A stretch of DNA of 64,000 bases from Monodelphis domestica (Eukaryota; Chordata; Mammalia; Didelphimorphia; Didelphidae): NCBI RefSeq assembly GCF_027887165.1, contig NC_077228.1:384066456-384130455 (forward strand). The letters run 5' to 3'. The notes below the pieces were generated by a model, which was not told the origin of the DNA, made no database searches, and saw only the letters and a list, made by a program, of their open reading frames with translations. Below, in pieces: positions 43,930 through 56,206 of this stretch. Each line of letters begins with the position of its first letter. Within the stretch, counting starts at the first letter, position 1. A program made the position numbers and the translations under genes.

Positions 43930-44546
43930 ACTGTATTACTACTGTGTCTCCAAGCATGAGGCTTTACCGATAAGGCTTGTGAAGGTAACCTTGACCTGAT
44001 CACGAGACCTATTGCCCAACACAAGTCCATTAACATGTTCGGAGACTTGCCCGGGAAAACGCGGGAAAACGCAGTTACGTCCTACACGCCCAAAAAGGTG
44101 TTCCATCCATTGTACCACCCAATCATGATTGTCTAAGATATGTGATGTAATTGACTACGTGATTAGAGACATCCCTCCGCCTCCTCATCAATAAAAGCAA
44201 GGCAACCCCTGGAATTTTCTCTTTTAGGTAGGTTCTTTCACTAGATAGGATTACCCTTTCTCTCTCTCTTTCTCCTCCAAGTTCTTTCCTTCCCCGAGGC
44301 TGTAACCATCTCGGCCTGCATTCTTTATCTTAATCTCCTCAACCACCTTGTATTCCATTATCCTCATTTTCCGCCTTAAGGAAAATCATAGGGATTGCCT
44401 GCCCTATCCAATCACTGATTTGTCCGTGTCTTTCATTTCCACCCTGGTTCTCGGTCCCTACCTCTCCTCGGGTCCCATCACAAAGGTGAGCCCCTTCCCT
44501 TGTGGGACCCTGCTGGTCAGGGAAGTCCATTAAGGAAAACCCCACA
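43930..44546 (+). mobile_element. Possible solo LTR of an endogenous retrovirus (fossil)
   Basis: About 0.6 kb of promoter-like, GC-richer sequence in an AT-rich intron. It has an overlapping TATA/poly(A)-type motif (aataaaagc at 44,190), a C/T-rich stretch after it, and a right end near cccaca (44,541-44,546). A tandem 10-mer gggaaaacgc lies at 44,053-44,072. The left end is unclear. No internal retroviral part is seen, so a solo LTR is the best guess; family and age are not assigned. Confidence 0.35.
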
Positions 44547-44660
44547 AGAGCTCAGGGAGATGAAGTGATTTGCCCAGAAAGCTAGTGTGCGAAGAAGGTT
44601 GGAATCTGCCAGGTTTCCCTGATGCTAACGAGAACTCTGTTGATGAAGCACTGCTGCCTC
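44547..44660 (-). mobile_element. MIR-like fragment
   Basis: agctcagggagatgaagtga, tttgcccagaaagctagtgt and ggtttccctgatgc in reverse order. Confidence 0.5.
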
Positions 44661-46390
44661 TATTTAACAAAAAATTTCAATAGAGGAGAATTCTAAAAAG
44701 TCTTGGAAGCTGATCCAAACACCAAACAAAGAAGTGAGGTCATGATGGTCTCGATATAATTAAGAGCATATTTAACAGTGGTCAAACCAAAGTATCATCT
44801 GCAGATAGAGCTTAGTAAGGAATAGAAATTCTATGAGAACATGCTTGAGCCATAGTTCCCAGAATGTGACTTATCTGGGGTAGAGCAAGAGACAGCAGAA
44901 TGTGGTTGATGCTGAGTTATTAAAGATGGAGAATCCTTTCTCCCCCTTTTTTTCTTTAAATAAAAAGTCTAAGTCTGTAAGGCCAAAAAGGCTGAACCAC
45001 CACCAGCAGTAGGCTCCCAAAATACTGGCTAAAGCCACAAACCCCAGCATGGTCTTGTGTGTGCAGTTCAGAATGGTTTAATTTGTCTGAGCCCTTCATT
45101 TGGAAATGGACAGCACTCAGACAGGACAGAAAGAGCTGTCTGTGTGTGTATGTGTATGTTTGAGGAAAAGAAGTAACTTGTGGATAGTGATTGTTTTTTT
45201 GCTACAAGCATTTGAACCTTTCATGTGTATTTCCTGTGAGTTCAGGAAATGAGAAATAAGCTTATGATTCGTCTTCTAGACCCCTAGGCTTATGTGAAAC
45301 GTGATGAGATAATCATTGCACTGAGTCCTGGGGTCTTCAGCTGTAACCACTTTCTCATTTCTTTTATCTAATCATTGTCATCTGTGGATGTTTAAGGGTG
45401 TGCATTTTTAGATACTGTTTAAGTGGAAAGATAGCCTTATAGATTAAGCCATTAAAGACAAAACAGAACAACCAAATAAGTCAAATTTTTAGTTTAAGCA
45501 AAATTCTTCTCCCACCCTATCCCCAGCTTAATTTGATAACAGAAAACTACATTTTCTGCCTTACTTATTCTTTGGACACTGTATGAGATCTCTACAACAA
45601 GTGTTGGAAGAAAAAGGGCATGCCCAGCTTTAAAATAATGTCTAAAAGGTCTTAATTTCTAACAATCGAATCTTATCATTATTTTATACCAGTAACAAAT
45701 TCATACACAAGTTTTCCAAAATTCTTAATGCTGGGAGTCCAACATTCTATGTGAAACATGCATGAGTTTAGATATCAATTTTCTTGGCTAAATTAACATA
45801 CAGACCCACATTTTATACATATGCACATATACATACTGATTTGTACAAAATTTGAGTTCAGCCTAAATGTATTTCAATTTCAATAGTCATATAAGACTAA
45901 ATGGGGGGCAGGAGAACCATGTCCCCGATTCCCAATATATAGATGAGCTGGTCCCGTAGAACAAGGCTGTCTACATCCCTTTGTCAAGATTAAGGGGGCA
46001 ACACTGAGTCACCACTGGGGCCATAGGTATTTCTTTCTACCTTTGCCAGCTTGCCTTCTGGTGTGTCCTCTGCATCCACGTCAAGGCAGCCAGGTAGGGC
46101 ACCGGATAGAATAGGAGATCACAGTGGTGGAATGCAGACATGGTAGATCGCATGGAATAGTGGTATTTCCAGGGGGCTCAAGTAGCTGCTCTAGGTGTGG
46201 GGAGTGAGAAGTGGGTGAGAATAATAGAACAAGTCAGAGTGACCCAACCTTGTTAGCCTGTTGCTCATAGCTATTCTCAGAAAGCTGGATGAAATGCTCA
46301 AGTTCAAGCACTCTTTCATCAAATACAGAAGAGTTGGTCATGCAGAGTATTTGTTTTTAAGCTCTGTATGCATTTTAAAATTTCACATGG
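44661..46390. other. No recognised gene
   Basis: Mostly unique-looking intron sequence; GC-richer around 45,900-46,250. No exon was recognised. Confidence 0.4.
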
Positions 46391-46419
46391 ATCTTGTTTG
46401 AAAGGCGATAGGGCTGCAT

Positions 46420-46562
46420 GTTCATATATGCATATTATTTTATATACACATGCATACATGCATGTTATTTTATATAGGTATATCAATACATATGTTATAT
46501 GTATACATGCATGTGCATATTATTTTATATATGCATGCATATGCATAAATATATACATAATT
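46420..46562 (+). repeat. AT-rich tandem repeat with ttattttatata units
   Basis: The block ttattttatata recurs at about 46,436, 46,465 and 46,518, each with atgcat/acatgcat-type sequence around it. The unit length is irregular (about 30 to 55 bp). Confidence 0.7.
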
Positions 46563-46864
46563 CCTGGTTGTTTAGTTTTATTTTTAGTCTGTTGTTCAGG
46601 AAGGAAAAAAAAGCAGCAGATGTTATAAGGAGACACTGGAGTATAGGGAAAAGATAATACCTTTATTTCATTTGTGTTCCTAGCATGAGAAAATATACAG
46701 AGAAAATAATGATTAGACTAAAAAGAGAAAGATATTTTCAGAACCGAAAAATATCAGAAAGGATCTTAGGGACAATCTACTATAACCCTTTCATTTTATT
46801 GGTGAGATAACTGGGGATTGTAATCCACATCCTGCTTTTGCCGCTAAACCAGAATATCTTCTCT

Positions 46865-47170
46865 AGTTGTAAGTCCTACTACCATCTCAAATTTAATATG
46901 TCCTAAACCTGTTCCTCCTTCCTGATTTCTCTCCCTCTACCCATCCCATGCTTAAAAACATGACTTCTTTTCTCTTCCTTCCCCTTTCGTACCCCATCAG
47001 TTACCAAGTACTGAGAATTCTACTTCAGCAATTTCTCTCAAATCCATTCCTTTTTTTTCTAGTCCACTTATCAAAAATTGCCATAATATATAGTATTATC
47101 AGTGTAGTCTCATCCCTCAGTTTTGGGACAGGATTATTTTTACCATGTTTGCTGTACATCATTTAATCCT
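46865..47170 (+). mobile_element. L2 ORF2 fragment
   Basis: ctactaccatctcaaattta, atatgtcctaaacctgttcc, catcagttaccaagtactga and gaattctacttcagcaattt follow L2 ORF2 forward. Confidence 0.7.
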
Positions 47171-47189
47171 TCTTTGACGCTTTCAAAAG

Positions 47190-47365
47190 TACAATGGGAT
47201 TCTGCAATGCTCTGGGGTTTTCAATTTGGCATAGTAACTAGAATCCTGGCCTTGGAGTCGGGAAGACATCCTTATTTCTTGTACTTTTGAGTTATATGAT
47301 TCTGAGCAAATTTCACACATCCCCTAAGACTTTATTCCAATATGTATAGAGGCAATGAAATCACA
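47190..47365 (+). mobile_element. Decayed SINE/MIR
   Basis: ctggccttggagtcgggaag, atatgattctgagcaaattt and atgtatagaggcaatgaa. Heavily diverged. Confidence 0.45.
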
Positions 47366-49300
47366 ATTCCTTGACTATTCAAGTTCAACTTTATGAATAT
47401 TAATTCTTCCACCACCCCCCATCCTCATTCTGAATTAAAATTTCTTTTGTGGCATCTTCCATAGCTCCTCCTATATTCTATTCTACATGACAATATATTT
47501 ATAGATCTCTTCTCTTCCCCTACTCCATCCCCAAGAACAGTTTTATTTTTTCAAAAAGTCTAAAAGCAACTTAGTTGTGCATTACAAGGGAGGGAAAGGA
47601 GAACTAGTTTTTCTGGGAAGCTCACCATGAGGTAATGTTGAAAATGGTTTCCTTCAAGTTCTAGCAAGACTATAAGACATATAGGTAAGATTCAAGATTC
47701 AAGCAACTTTTTTGGGGTCAGGTACTAGATGTATGCCATTGATTCCTGTTTTGTTTCTTCCCTCCTGAATTTAAAAGAATCGGACTCTCCTGTCAGCTCT
47801 CTACTAGAGTTGGTGTTGGGGTCTCTGTTCACATGGACATAGCCTCAGTCTCCCCAACTTCACACCAGGTGTTCTTGATGGCCTTATGGCTTTTCTGCTC
47901 TTTCTGCTCTGCTTCAAAGTTTTATCTCACCCCCCAGAACTGCAGGGTCAAGAATTTCTGGATTAATGTTGCAGTCTGCGTCACTGTAAACCCCTGAGCT
48001 ATGAAGGAAGAATCTGTCACTCAACTATTGATGCCAGGAGAAGTGGATTCCCTAGCCTCTTGAGGAGTGGTCTCTCTTAATGAGGAATTGGGAGCAAAAC
48101 TGACATATGCTTGCAGTCACTAGCCTCAGTGATGTAACAGTAAAAGTTCCTGAAATGCCCTTTTTATCTTTGATATTCTAGTAGCTGACTTGAGGCAAAC
48201 CACTATTGCAACCCACATGGCCTTATTAATTTCTCTCTGTGGTAATCAACAGTACTCCAGCAGCATCCTACCAGGTTCTACTCACTCAGGGATGCTATTT
48301 ACATGCTTTGCAGAAATTTTTCCCCTTCAAGGAATCCTCCCTTGGCACTGAAAGCCCAGCAAGAGCCACAGTTATTCAGCCCTTTAGCAGGGATAGCATA
48401 GCCACGCTTTCCAGCGGGTTCCATGAAATTGCACCTTCTGTTTTCTTTCCAGATAATCTGCAGCCCAGAGTCTCTTCTTTTAATTTTTCCTTGTGCATGA
48501 CACTAAAATGTTTCATGGCCAGTCTATAAGTGTGCTTTTCCATAACGGAGTTCATGTCATGTAGCTTGATCTTCTTCAGATTCTCTTTCTATAAGGATTT
48601 CTTCCAGCTCTCTTCCATAGCTTACAATAAGCATCTTCTCAAATATCAAGATAAGGAGAGGTTCTCAAGGCCAGTGCCAGGCAGGGCTCAGCCTTCAAGA
48701 GACAAAACTCCATTAATGGTCACAGTGGAAGAGAAAGAGAAAAATTTAGGTATATGTGTTATATCTCCCCTGCTATATTGTTAACTTCATAAAAATAATA
48801 ATAATATCTTAATTATCTTTATACTCCAGTATTGTTTTTCACATAATAGGTACTTTTTACATGGTTGCCAAAGGAGTAAGTAATACAAAGATTCTTGGTT
48901 ATAGATATCCAATAAATTGCTAAATAAACTAGTTGTTACTTTACTAGGATATATGTCTATATATTGATAGATATAGATATGCAGAGAGAGAATATGAATG
49001 GGCATTATATTAGAAATTCTAGCCATCTACTCCTGGTTTAAGTCCCAGAGAAATGAGTCCTTCAAGTTTTATTCTTAAGTTTTGAGAACTTTTTTTTTAC
49101 CTCTGTCAATTGGTGTGCTGGAGGAAGTTATGATTTTCTGATCCAATTCCTAAGGTGTCAACACCACTAAGTCCTGGTGTGCCTATTTACAACTGTTTTG
49201 ATCCTACAGACTTAAGGTTAGAGAGCAAATTTAAAGCAAAATTTCCTTACAAATTAAATCAATGAACACTAGTATATTGTACTGAGTAGTTTTATGAAAT
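47366..49300. other. No recognised gene
   Basis: Intron sequence. Adjacent open stretches at 48,239-48,529 and 48,530-48,784 have no recognised domain, no splice-flank support, and are considered chance. A decayed L2 tail may lie at about 48,790-48,860. Confidence 0.4.
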
Positions 49301-49304
49301 CACA

Positions 49305-49430
49305 GAACTCAAGAGATGGAAGGGATTTCAGAGGTCATCCAGGGTTTCAGACCACACCTGAGATAGAATCCTCTCTATAGTATATCCCACAAGTCATTAT
49401 CTGGGTTCTACTAGAAATCCTCAAATGCAA
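49305..49430 (+). mobile_element. CR1/L3-like tail
   Basis: gaaatcacagaactcaagag, atggaagggatttcagaggt and catccagggtttcagacc. Confidence 0.5.
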
Positions 49431-49529
49431 GGAACTTTTTGTTGTCTTTTATTAACTATATACATGTACATATAATTTTATTAACTTAACTTTTTGATGT
49501 CTTATGTTTCCTAGAATTCATAAATTTTG

Positions 49530-49665
49530 TCAGCTCCTCCCCGTAGAATGTGAGCTACTTGATACAGAGACCGTGGGGGTATTTTTTGCTTTTGTATCCT
49601 CAATACAAAATACTGTTGCTGGCACTAGAAAGCCTATAATAAATGCTTACCTATTTGAAATGAAT
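49530..49665 (+). mobile_element. L2 3' end
   Basis: cccgtagaatgtgagctact, tgatacagagaccgtggggg, ttttgtatcctcaatacaaa and cctataataaatgcttacct. Confidence 0.8.
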
Positions 49666-49835
49666 CACAAAAACAGCAGGGTCTTGTATGGTGTTTGTTG
49701 AATAAGTAATTATTGAATATAAGTTAATTGCACAGTTGTAAAGATGTGGTCTGCTATAAAAAATAATTTGTAAAAGCTTATATATTCTTTTTTCATAGCA
49801 TCAGATACTCATATATGGACAACTAGAAGCACGTG

Positions 49836-50065
49836 TAAAAGTGTCAAACTTACCACCTGAAACACTTTCATGTGCTGCCTGAACCAGATTAAAATGTAAT
49901 GGTTAGTTAACAAATAAATAGTTAACAAAATAAATGAATATAATATATAATAAATAAATAAAAATGCCAAAAACCATAGATAACACTACATATTGAAACT
50001 AAATCTATGACCTGCAGAGATCCATCCATATGGGCCCCCATTTCTATTTGAGTTTGACCCCACTG
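49836..50065 (-). mobile_element. hAT-like MITE, copy 3
   Basis: Starts near agtgtcaaacttaccacc, interior gaaccagattaaaatgtaat and taacaaaataaatgaatata, ends atttctatttgagtttgacc, ccactg. Same order as copy 1 and the reverse of copy 2; the interior is extended by a TAAA-rich tract. It is followed by atctagtcaaacc, the same CR1/L3-type target wording seen after copy 2. Confidence 0.7.
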
Positions 50066-50124
50066 ATCTAGTCAAACCTGTTCTCATCTTTTCATCAAGA
50101 ATCCAGTCCTAAAAATTCTGTAAA

Positions 50125-50245
50125 TATGTATTAAATTCTTATTATGTGCCAAACACTGCTAATCTTTGGGTATATAATTAATAAAAAGAAAGACAGCCAA
50201 GGAGCTTACAATCTAATGGGAGAAGATAACAAATGAGGGGACAGA
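50125..50245 (-). mobile_element. L2 3' end
   Basis: attaaattcttattatgtgc, caaacactgctaatctttgg and ccaaggagcttacaatctaa. Confidence 0.8.
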
Positions 50246-50654
50246 AAAGCAGGGGAGGGGCGTTTGGTACCGGGGGGGGGGGCAGGTACCCAGCATAGAG
50301 ACATCTTGTTCCATGTAACCAGGTAGAGCAGCAGATGCAAAGAGGAAGATGGCACAAAGATGTATATAAAACAGTTTTAAGTTATTTCTATGCAGAAGTG
50401 GGGGAAGCTTGATGGCTATACAACTTCTTCCTGGGGTTAGTTTGAGATCCCATTTGCCTTGGACCATGATAAACAAGTTGAGTTTAGATATCAGAAGTTC
50501 TTGCCAACAAGGAGACACCCGAGACCAAGGGAAACACCAGTTCTCAAGAATTTGAGTTTTCACTGGATTTTGGTCCTCACAGATAAACTGACCCTACCAG
50601 ATACACAATCTTGCCAACGTACTGGAGACCTTCTCTTGCATTTTATAATCTCAG

Positions 50655-50785
50655 GGATACCAGGAGTCTGTAGAATATAAGTTTCTTGAAGGGAGAGATG
50701 TTTTTTTTTTTTTTGGTTTGGTATCCTCTGAGCCCAGCACAGTGCCTGGCACTTAATATGTACTTAAATACTAGTTGAGTTGAAT
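50655..50785 (+). mobile_element. L2 3' end
   Basis: agaatataagtttcttgaag, a T-run, gcccagcacagtgcctggca and cttaatatgtacttaaatac. Confidence 0.8.
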
Positions 50786-50844
50786 TAGAAAGAAAATGGG
50801 TACATTGGTCATTAGCAAATAACATCATTTCAGTTCCCTCCCTT

Positions 50845-51195
50845 TTAAAATTTAAATTTATTTATTTGATATATAAATATATGCAGGTAATTTCCTCCCC
50901 TTTCATTAAAGAAAGCATCATTTGATTTTTAAAGAAGATATATATATAAAACTATGTCTTGCTTATTTCTGTTTATCCAGTCCATCTCTAGAGGTGAGAA
51001 CACACAAGTTATTCTTCAAACAATATTTCTGTTGCTGTTCTTTTTTCATTCTTCATAATTTCATACAGGCCTTTCCATATTTCTTACAGTACAGTAGTAT
51101 TACATCATAATCATATGCCACAATTTGTTCAGGCACTCCCCAATTGACGGGCATCCCTTCAGTGTCCAGTTCTTTGCCCCCATAAGGAGAACTGT
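50845..51195 (-). mobile_element. L1 3' region fragment
   Basis: In reverse: aaagaaagcatcatttgatt, cagtccatctctagaggtga, aggcctttccatatttctta, ttcaggcactccccaattga and cgggcatcccttcag. Confidence 0.85.
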
Positions 51196-51839
51196 TATAT
51201 TTTAGAAAAATATGTCTTCTTTCCCTTTTTTCTCTGATTACCTTAGGAAAGAAACCTAATAAAAATCCTCCCCTTTTGGAGAGGTGGAGTACTAATGATG
51301 TAGTCTGGGATCTTTTTCATTGTCTTTGAATTAGTCTCTCTTTAGGCTAATCTTGAAAATCAATTAAATGTGATCACAATTATACTCCCAGCACAGATTA
51401 CTAATGTCTGCAGCTGAGTGACTATAGCTGATTTCCCCAAATTTGTCTTAAGTGCCATTTCCTTCTCATATTACCATCTGGGACTGAAGTATTAGAATTA
51501 GAATTTCATATGGTCCCTTTGTCATCTATAATGAAACTCAATTATTCTAGAAATGCTGGCAGTTCTTATTTATAAATTCATCTATAAATGCTTACAATGT
51601 AAGTCAAAGCGGTGTGCATGTACCGTTTTCTTAGATCTGGAAAGGTTTATTTAATATTGTGGTTTTTGTTCATGATAACATTTATTGGGATTTGATTTTT
51701 AATTGTCCCAAACAACCTTTGTGAAATTTTCCTCTTACCCCTTAAAAAAAAGAAACAAACTGCATACAAGAAGTGCTTTTGATTGAAAGTTGTTTTCTCA
51801 AATGTTAAAATGAACTCAGATTTGTGTAACAATTTAAGC

Positions 51840-52255
51840 CTCACAAAAAACATTTCTCAGAACAACATTGTGAAGTAGGCAATACCAGTGTTTTCTTCAT
51901 TTTATAGATGGCATGCTAAGACATTGAAAGGATAAATGTTGTTCAATTGTTTTCAGTTTTGTCCTACTCTTCATGACTCCAGTTAGGGTGTTCTTTGTGA
52001 TTTGCCATTTTCTTCTCCAGATCAGTTTCAGATGAGGAAACTGAGGCAAACAGGGTTAAGTGACAAGGGTCACATAGCTAATAAGTGTCTGAGGCTGGAT
52101 TTGAACCCAAAAAGATGAGTCTTCTTCATTCCAGGTTCAGCTCTCTTTCTCCTTTGCCACTTAACTGAATGACTTGTCTATAATCACCCAAAGTTTCTGA
52201 GCTATGATTTGACCTCATATCTCTTGTCCAGGGTTGTATCTCATCTTCAGAAATG
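51840..52255 (-). mobile_element. MIR split by a younger SINE
   Basis: A reverse MIR (attttatagatggcatgcta at 51,899; aatgacttgtctataatcac and gctatgatttgacctcatat from 52,166) is interrupted at 51,938-52,165 by a reverse TTTGCCAAG-type SINE (gttgttcaattgttttcagt, gatgaggaaactgaggcaaa, ggctggatttgaacccaaaa). Confidence 0.85.
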
Positions 52256-52759
52256 TCTCTGAGCCTAGGTATTTCATAATGTAGGGAGTATGGTTTTATT
52301 AGAAATTGAGTGCCACTTGTGTGAAGATTATTCATTTGCTCTGGATATGTTGAAGCATATGGAAGCAGGATAAGAGTAGTTTACTATAGATTTATTTTAT
52401 TTCAAAACCATATTAATAAAGGTCATTGAGCCTCATTTGAAAAATCTGGAAAGAAAGGTCTCCAGAAACTTTTCATTTGGTTAGATATTTGAGAAAGATT
52501 GAAGCAAGGGAATAAAGAGTAGCATGGGCTTTTTTAACCATCTGTATTTGATTTGTAGGAACTTGTTCTGGAAATAATGAGGTAGTAAGAAGGTGTGACT
52601 GATTGGTGATTAGTTAGTAGTGGCCTTGGGAAGCAAATAAACTCAGGAAATATTCTTTTATATTCTTTCTCATCTGTCTGGGAAAGAAAATAACTGAACT
52701 TCTTCAAAGGTCATATGGATTTCCTTTGCTGGGAGCAGGCTGTGCTTTGTGTGACAGAC

Positions 52760-52930
52760 AGAGCAGTGCCCTGGGCATCTGGAGACGTGTGTTCTAGTCA
52801 TAGCTGTCCAACTAATTAACTGGGTGACTTTGAGTAAGTCCCTTCACCTTGGTGGACTTTTATTTTCACATTTATAATCAAGTACTTTAAACTAGATGAT
52901 CTCCTTGTTCTCTGCCAGTTGTAAAATAAC
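52760..52930 (+). mobile_element. MIR
   Basis: agtgccctgggcatctggag, aactgggtgactttgagtaa and gatgatctccttgttctctg. Confidence 0.8.
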
Positions 52931-53192
52931 CCAACTCTAGTGTAATTTTTTTCTCAAGCTTTTTCATGATTACTGAATAGCCAGGGTTGGATGCCTCTTA
53001 ATTTGGGAACTGATTCACCCTCTTCTGTTGGTTTCTCAGTCTCTTCGGCTCTTAGATTTTTAGGATTCCATGATATATTTCACTTTTAAGTACCAAAAAA
53101 ATTGGTAGGATCTTTGTGTTACTATACTTTTTATTCTAAAAAATGGCCACAAAGCATATGGAAAAATATAATATTTGAAACATTATGCATAT

Positions 53193-53308
53193 TTCCTAGC
53201 TAGGTGATCCTGGGCAAGTCACTTAACCCATATTGCCTGGTCCTTGGCATCCTTCTGCCTTAGAATTGATAAGACAGAAGATTAGTGTATTAAAAAAAAT
53301 ACTATGTA
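53193..53308 (+). mobile_element. Marsupial SINE (CAGTATTGA type), 5' truncated
   Basis: tagctaggtgatcctgggca, agtcacttaacccatattgc, ttctgccttagaattgataa, and an A-tail. Confidence 0.85.
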
Positions 53309-53427
53309 CATATTTATCTCTCAGTTCTTTCACATCCATTCAGATTATTCTTTCTTTGTGTTTTCATTTTGTGAAGGTAGCTGAAACAGATTGCAGAGTA
53401 TATTTGGTTTTAAGATAAATATAATCT

Positions 53428-53615
53428 AATAGAAGGAGTGTGGGCATAAAATTTACTATTCTCAGGTTCTAGTTTTGGCTCTGAAACTGTTTGACTTTGG
53501 GCATATATCAAGTTAACTTGTCTGTGCTTCTGTTTCTCAATTCATAAAATTCAGTGAATAATAATAGCTATACTTCTCTATTTCACAGAGTTAGTATAAG
53601 AATAAAATATGGTCA
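53428..53615 (+). mobile_element. MIR
   Basis: ttctcaggttctagttttgg, tgactttgggcatatatcaa and ttcagtgaataataatagct. Confidence 0.75.
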
Positions 53616-53857
53616 GTCTTAAAACTTGTTCTTAAAAAAGAAAAATTGGTATATCAAATACAATATTAGTAAAGTTACTTTTATTGGAAGAGGGCTTAAA
53701 GTTAACCCACTTATAATTCACCTTCAACGGGAAAATGATCTTCTTGATGTGAGCAGATTTCAACCCATCCATACCGTCTCATCCTGTGATATGGTCTCCT
53801 CTCAGTCCTCCACAGAACCAAGTATTTATTTTTCTGGTTTATGTACCAAATAACAGC

Positions 53858-54048
53858 AGCATGTACAGTGGAAGGAAACTTGGGATGGGGAGGGGGGTAC
53901 CTTAATTTCTAATCCCACTTCTGACACTCATTATCTGTGTTAACTCAAGCAAGTTACATTTCTGGGACTCCCCTTCCTTATTTGTAAAATGAGGAAACTG
54001 CTCTAGATAAGTCACTTACAGTTCTAAATCTGTGATCCCATGACATTA
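53858..54048 (+). mobile_element. MIR
   Basis: aatcccacttctgacactca, ttatttgtaaaatgaggaaa and cagttctaaatctgtgatcc. Confidence 0.8.
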
Positions 54049-54061
54049 CTATTATTTAAAA

Positions 54062-54232
54062 AAAAACACATACTTTTGTCTTGGTGTCAATTCTAAGAAA
54101 AGGGAGGAGGACTAGGCAATTAGGGTTAAGTGACTTGCCCAGACTCACACCATTAAGAAGTGGCTGAGGCCAAATTAGAACCCAGGTCTTCCTGACCTGG
54201 CACTTTTCCACTATGCTCCCTAGCTGCCCTGA
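54062..54232 (-). mobile_element. Marsupial SINE, reverse
   Basis: gtcttggtgtcaattctaag, ttaagtgacttgcccagact and ccactatgctccctagctgc. Confidence 0.88.
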
Positions 54233-54387
54233 AACTTTGACTAAATTATTAACATCCTACTTTAAGTAATTATCAGTTCTGTCAACTAGTTTATGCATTT
54301 ATTTTTCTTAGCACTAAAACAAGAAAATATGTTATGTGCAATGAATATATGTTAAGTGCGGACCCAAGAAGATGACTATTTCGATAA

Positions 54388-54485
54388 AACTCCTTGAGAA
54401 CAGGAACCGTCTTTATTCGTTTGTATTGCCAATGCAGAGCAAAGTGCCTGTCACATAGTAGGTGTTTAAATAATGTTTATTAATT
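54388..54485 (+). mobile_element. L2 3' end
   Basis: actccttgagaacaggaacc, ttgtattgccaatgcagagc and gtgcctgtcacatagtaggt. Confidence 0.82.
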
Positions 54486-54884
54486 GGCAAAGTGCATCAG
54501 CATTATCTTGTAGGTCACAAGATTTTAGTTAACCACATTTCTTTAGTAGTTCCGTAGGTCTGGGATTTTCTCTCCAGCTATTTCCTTCATAAATGTAAAT
54601 TTACTTGTGGATTTTTTGAATTGTTCATCTGACAACTGACACACCATCCACTGTTGAATCTATTCTTCAACTCTTTCCTGTTTGGTTCTTGCCAGAACAT
54701 TAGTCACAGATATCCAGGAAGAACACAGAGCCATCTCCACCTGATAATTAGGCAATGGATTGTGGCATTAGTGGAGAAAGTGGGGTGGCAGGTCTAGCCC
54801 TGTGATTTCTTTGGCTTAGGGAATTCCTCATGAGGAATTCCCTTTCCCTTTACCAGAGCAGATCATCAACTGCTCTGCAATGTA

Positions 54885-55032
54885 TAGTCTTAGAGAACTG
54901 CCTGGACCACTACAAGGTTACGTGTCTTGCCCAGGGTCCCTGAGCTAGTATGTGTCAGAAGCTGGACTCAACCCTAGATTTTCCTGACTCCAAGACCAGC
55001 TTTCTAGCCAGGATGTCCATGCTGCCTTTCAT
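54885..55032 (-). mobile_element. MIR
   Basis: cgtgtcttgcccagggtccc, gtatgtgtcagaagctggac and ccaagaccagctttctagcc. Confidence 0.75.
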
Positions 55033-56045
55033 GGCAGCTTACAGTACAGGCTATATAATTGAATGCCAACCATTGTAAAAAAGTGTCTTCATGACAAAGG
55101 AACCGAGATGTAAGGCCATAGGATACAAGAGAATCAAGAGAAGAATCACTGCATTATTTGAAGAGAGTTGGAAGAAATAATTTTTTGGTAATACAGATCT
55201 CAGGGTAATTAAGTCTTTAGCTGTCAAGGCAGTTGGATTATGGATGGAAAATCTATCACATCTACATTAATAGATTTTATAGGCTTCTGTGGTTTAGGCT
55301 ATAATTGAACTATTTTGAAAAAGTCTCTTCTTGAACATTGGGTCAAAATTCTCACAGTCTAGAAAAACTTAACAATTTCATAGATGCCTTGTTGTATCTC
55401 TTTTCAACCATTAATGTCCAAAAGGAGATTGTTGGAAAATGATACCTGGTTTTCCATAATATAGGAGGAAAGTTCTATATGATACCACTATGTCTAGCTA
55501 TGACTCTACTATGTTAATGTTTATATTTATCATTAATTATGATTAAAATTATTTCTTTCTCTAAAGAAAAGGGAGAGAATTGAGAGACTGACCTATTAGA
55601 CTTTAGAATCTTTTTGTCTCATCTAACTGAACAGGGAGTAGTGCTCAATGAGGAAGTAGAAAGAGGAAATGCCCAAGTTCTTAAAAACGGGGACTTTTGA
55701 TTTAGTTGAGGGGAGGGGCAAAAACTTGAGAAAAACTGGATGTCCCATAAATTATGCAGGACAAACTGTTCTGTGTGTAGAATAAAGTGAGGTGTGAATC
55801 AGAAATCTGTTCTCTAAAAATGCTTCTCTTTTTATACTGTGATTCAGGTATATTTGAAGAGGAAAGATGAAGAGTTTTCTTAGAAATCAAAGTTTCTTTT
55901 GGAAAATTCCAAATAGTTTCTCAGCTAAACTAAGGAGGGATAGCAATTTATTTCTTAATATAGGAAAAACTAATTCCTTTTCAATTTAAGGTTTAAAAAG
56001 TACTCCTCCCCCCTCCCCCACCATAAAACAAAGATGTTGCTAATG
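55033..56045. other. No recognised gene
   Basis: AT-rich intron sequence with a short C-run region at 56,006-56,020. Confidence 0.4.
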
Positions 56046-56049
56046 TAGC

Positions 56050-56205
56050 TGTCATCACATCCATTTAACAAGGGAGGAAATTGAAATTCAGGGAAATGAA
56101 TTAATTCACTTGGCTTGGGTCACACAGGCCATAAGTGACAGGAGCAGGAATCAAATCTTGGTCTTTTTAGTCTATATCCAATCATTTTGTCTTTAAGACG
56201 AATAA
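56050..56205 (-). mobile_element. MIR
   Basis: atcacatccatttaacaagg, cttgggtcacacaggccata and gacaggagcaggaatcaaat. Confidence 0.7.
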
Positions 56206-56206
56206 A

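Noticed and set aside
48239-48784. Two adjoining open frames of 96 and 84 residues
   Set aside because: No recognised domain, no codon or splice support; chance in unique intron sequence.
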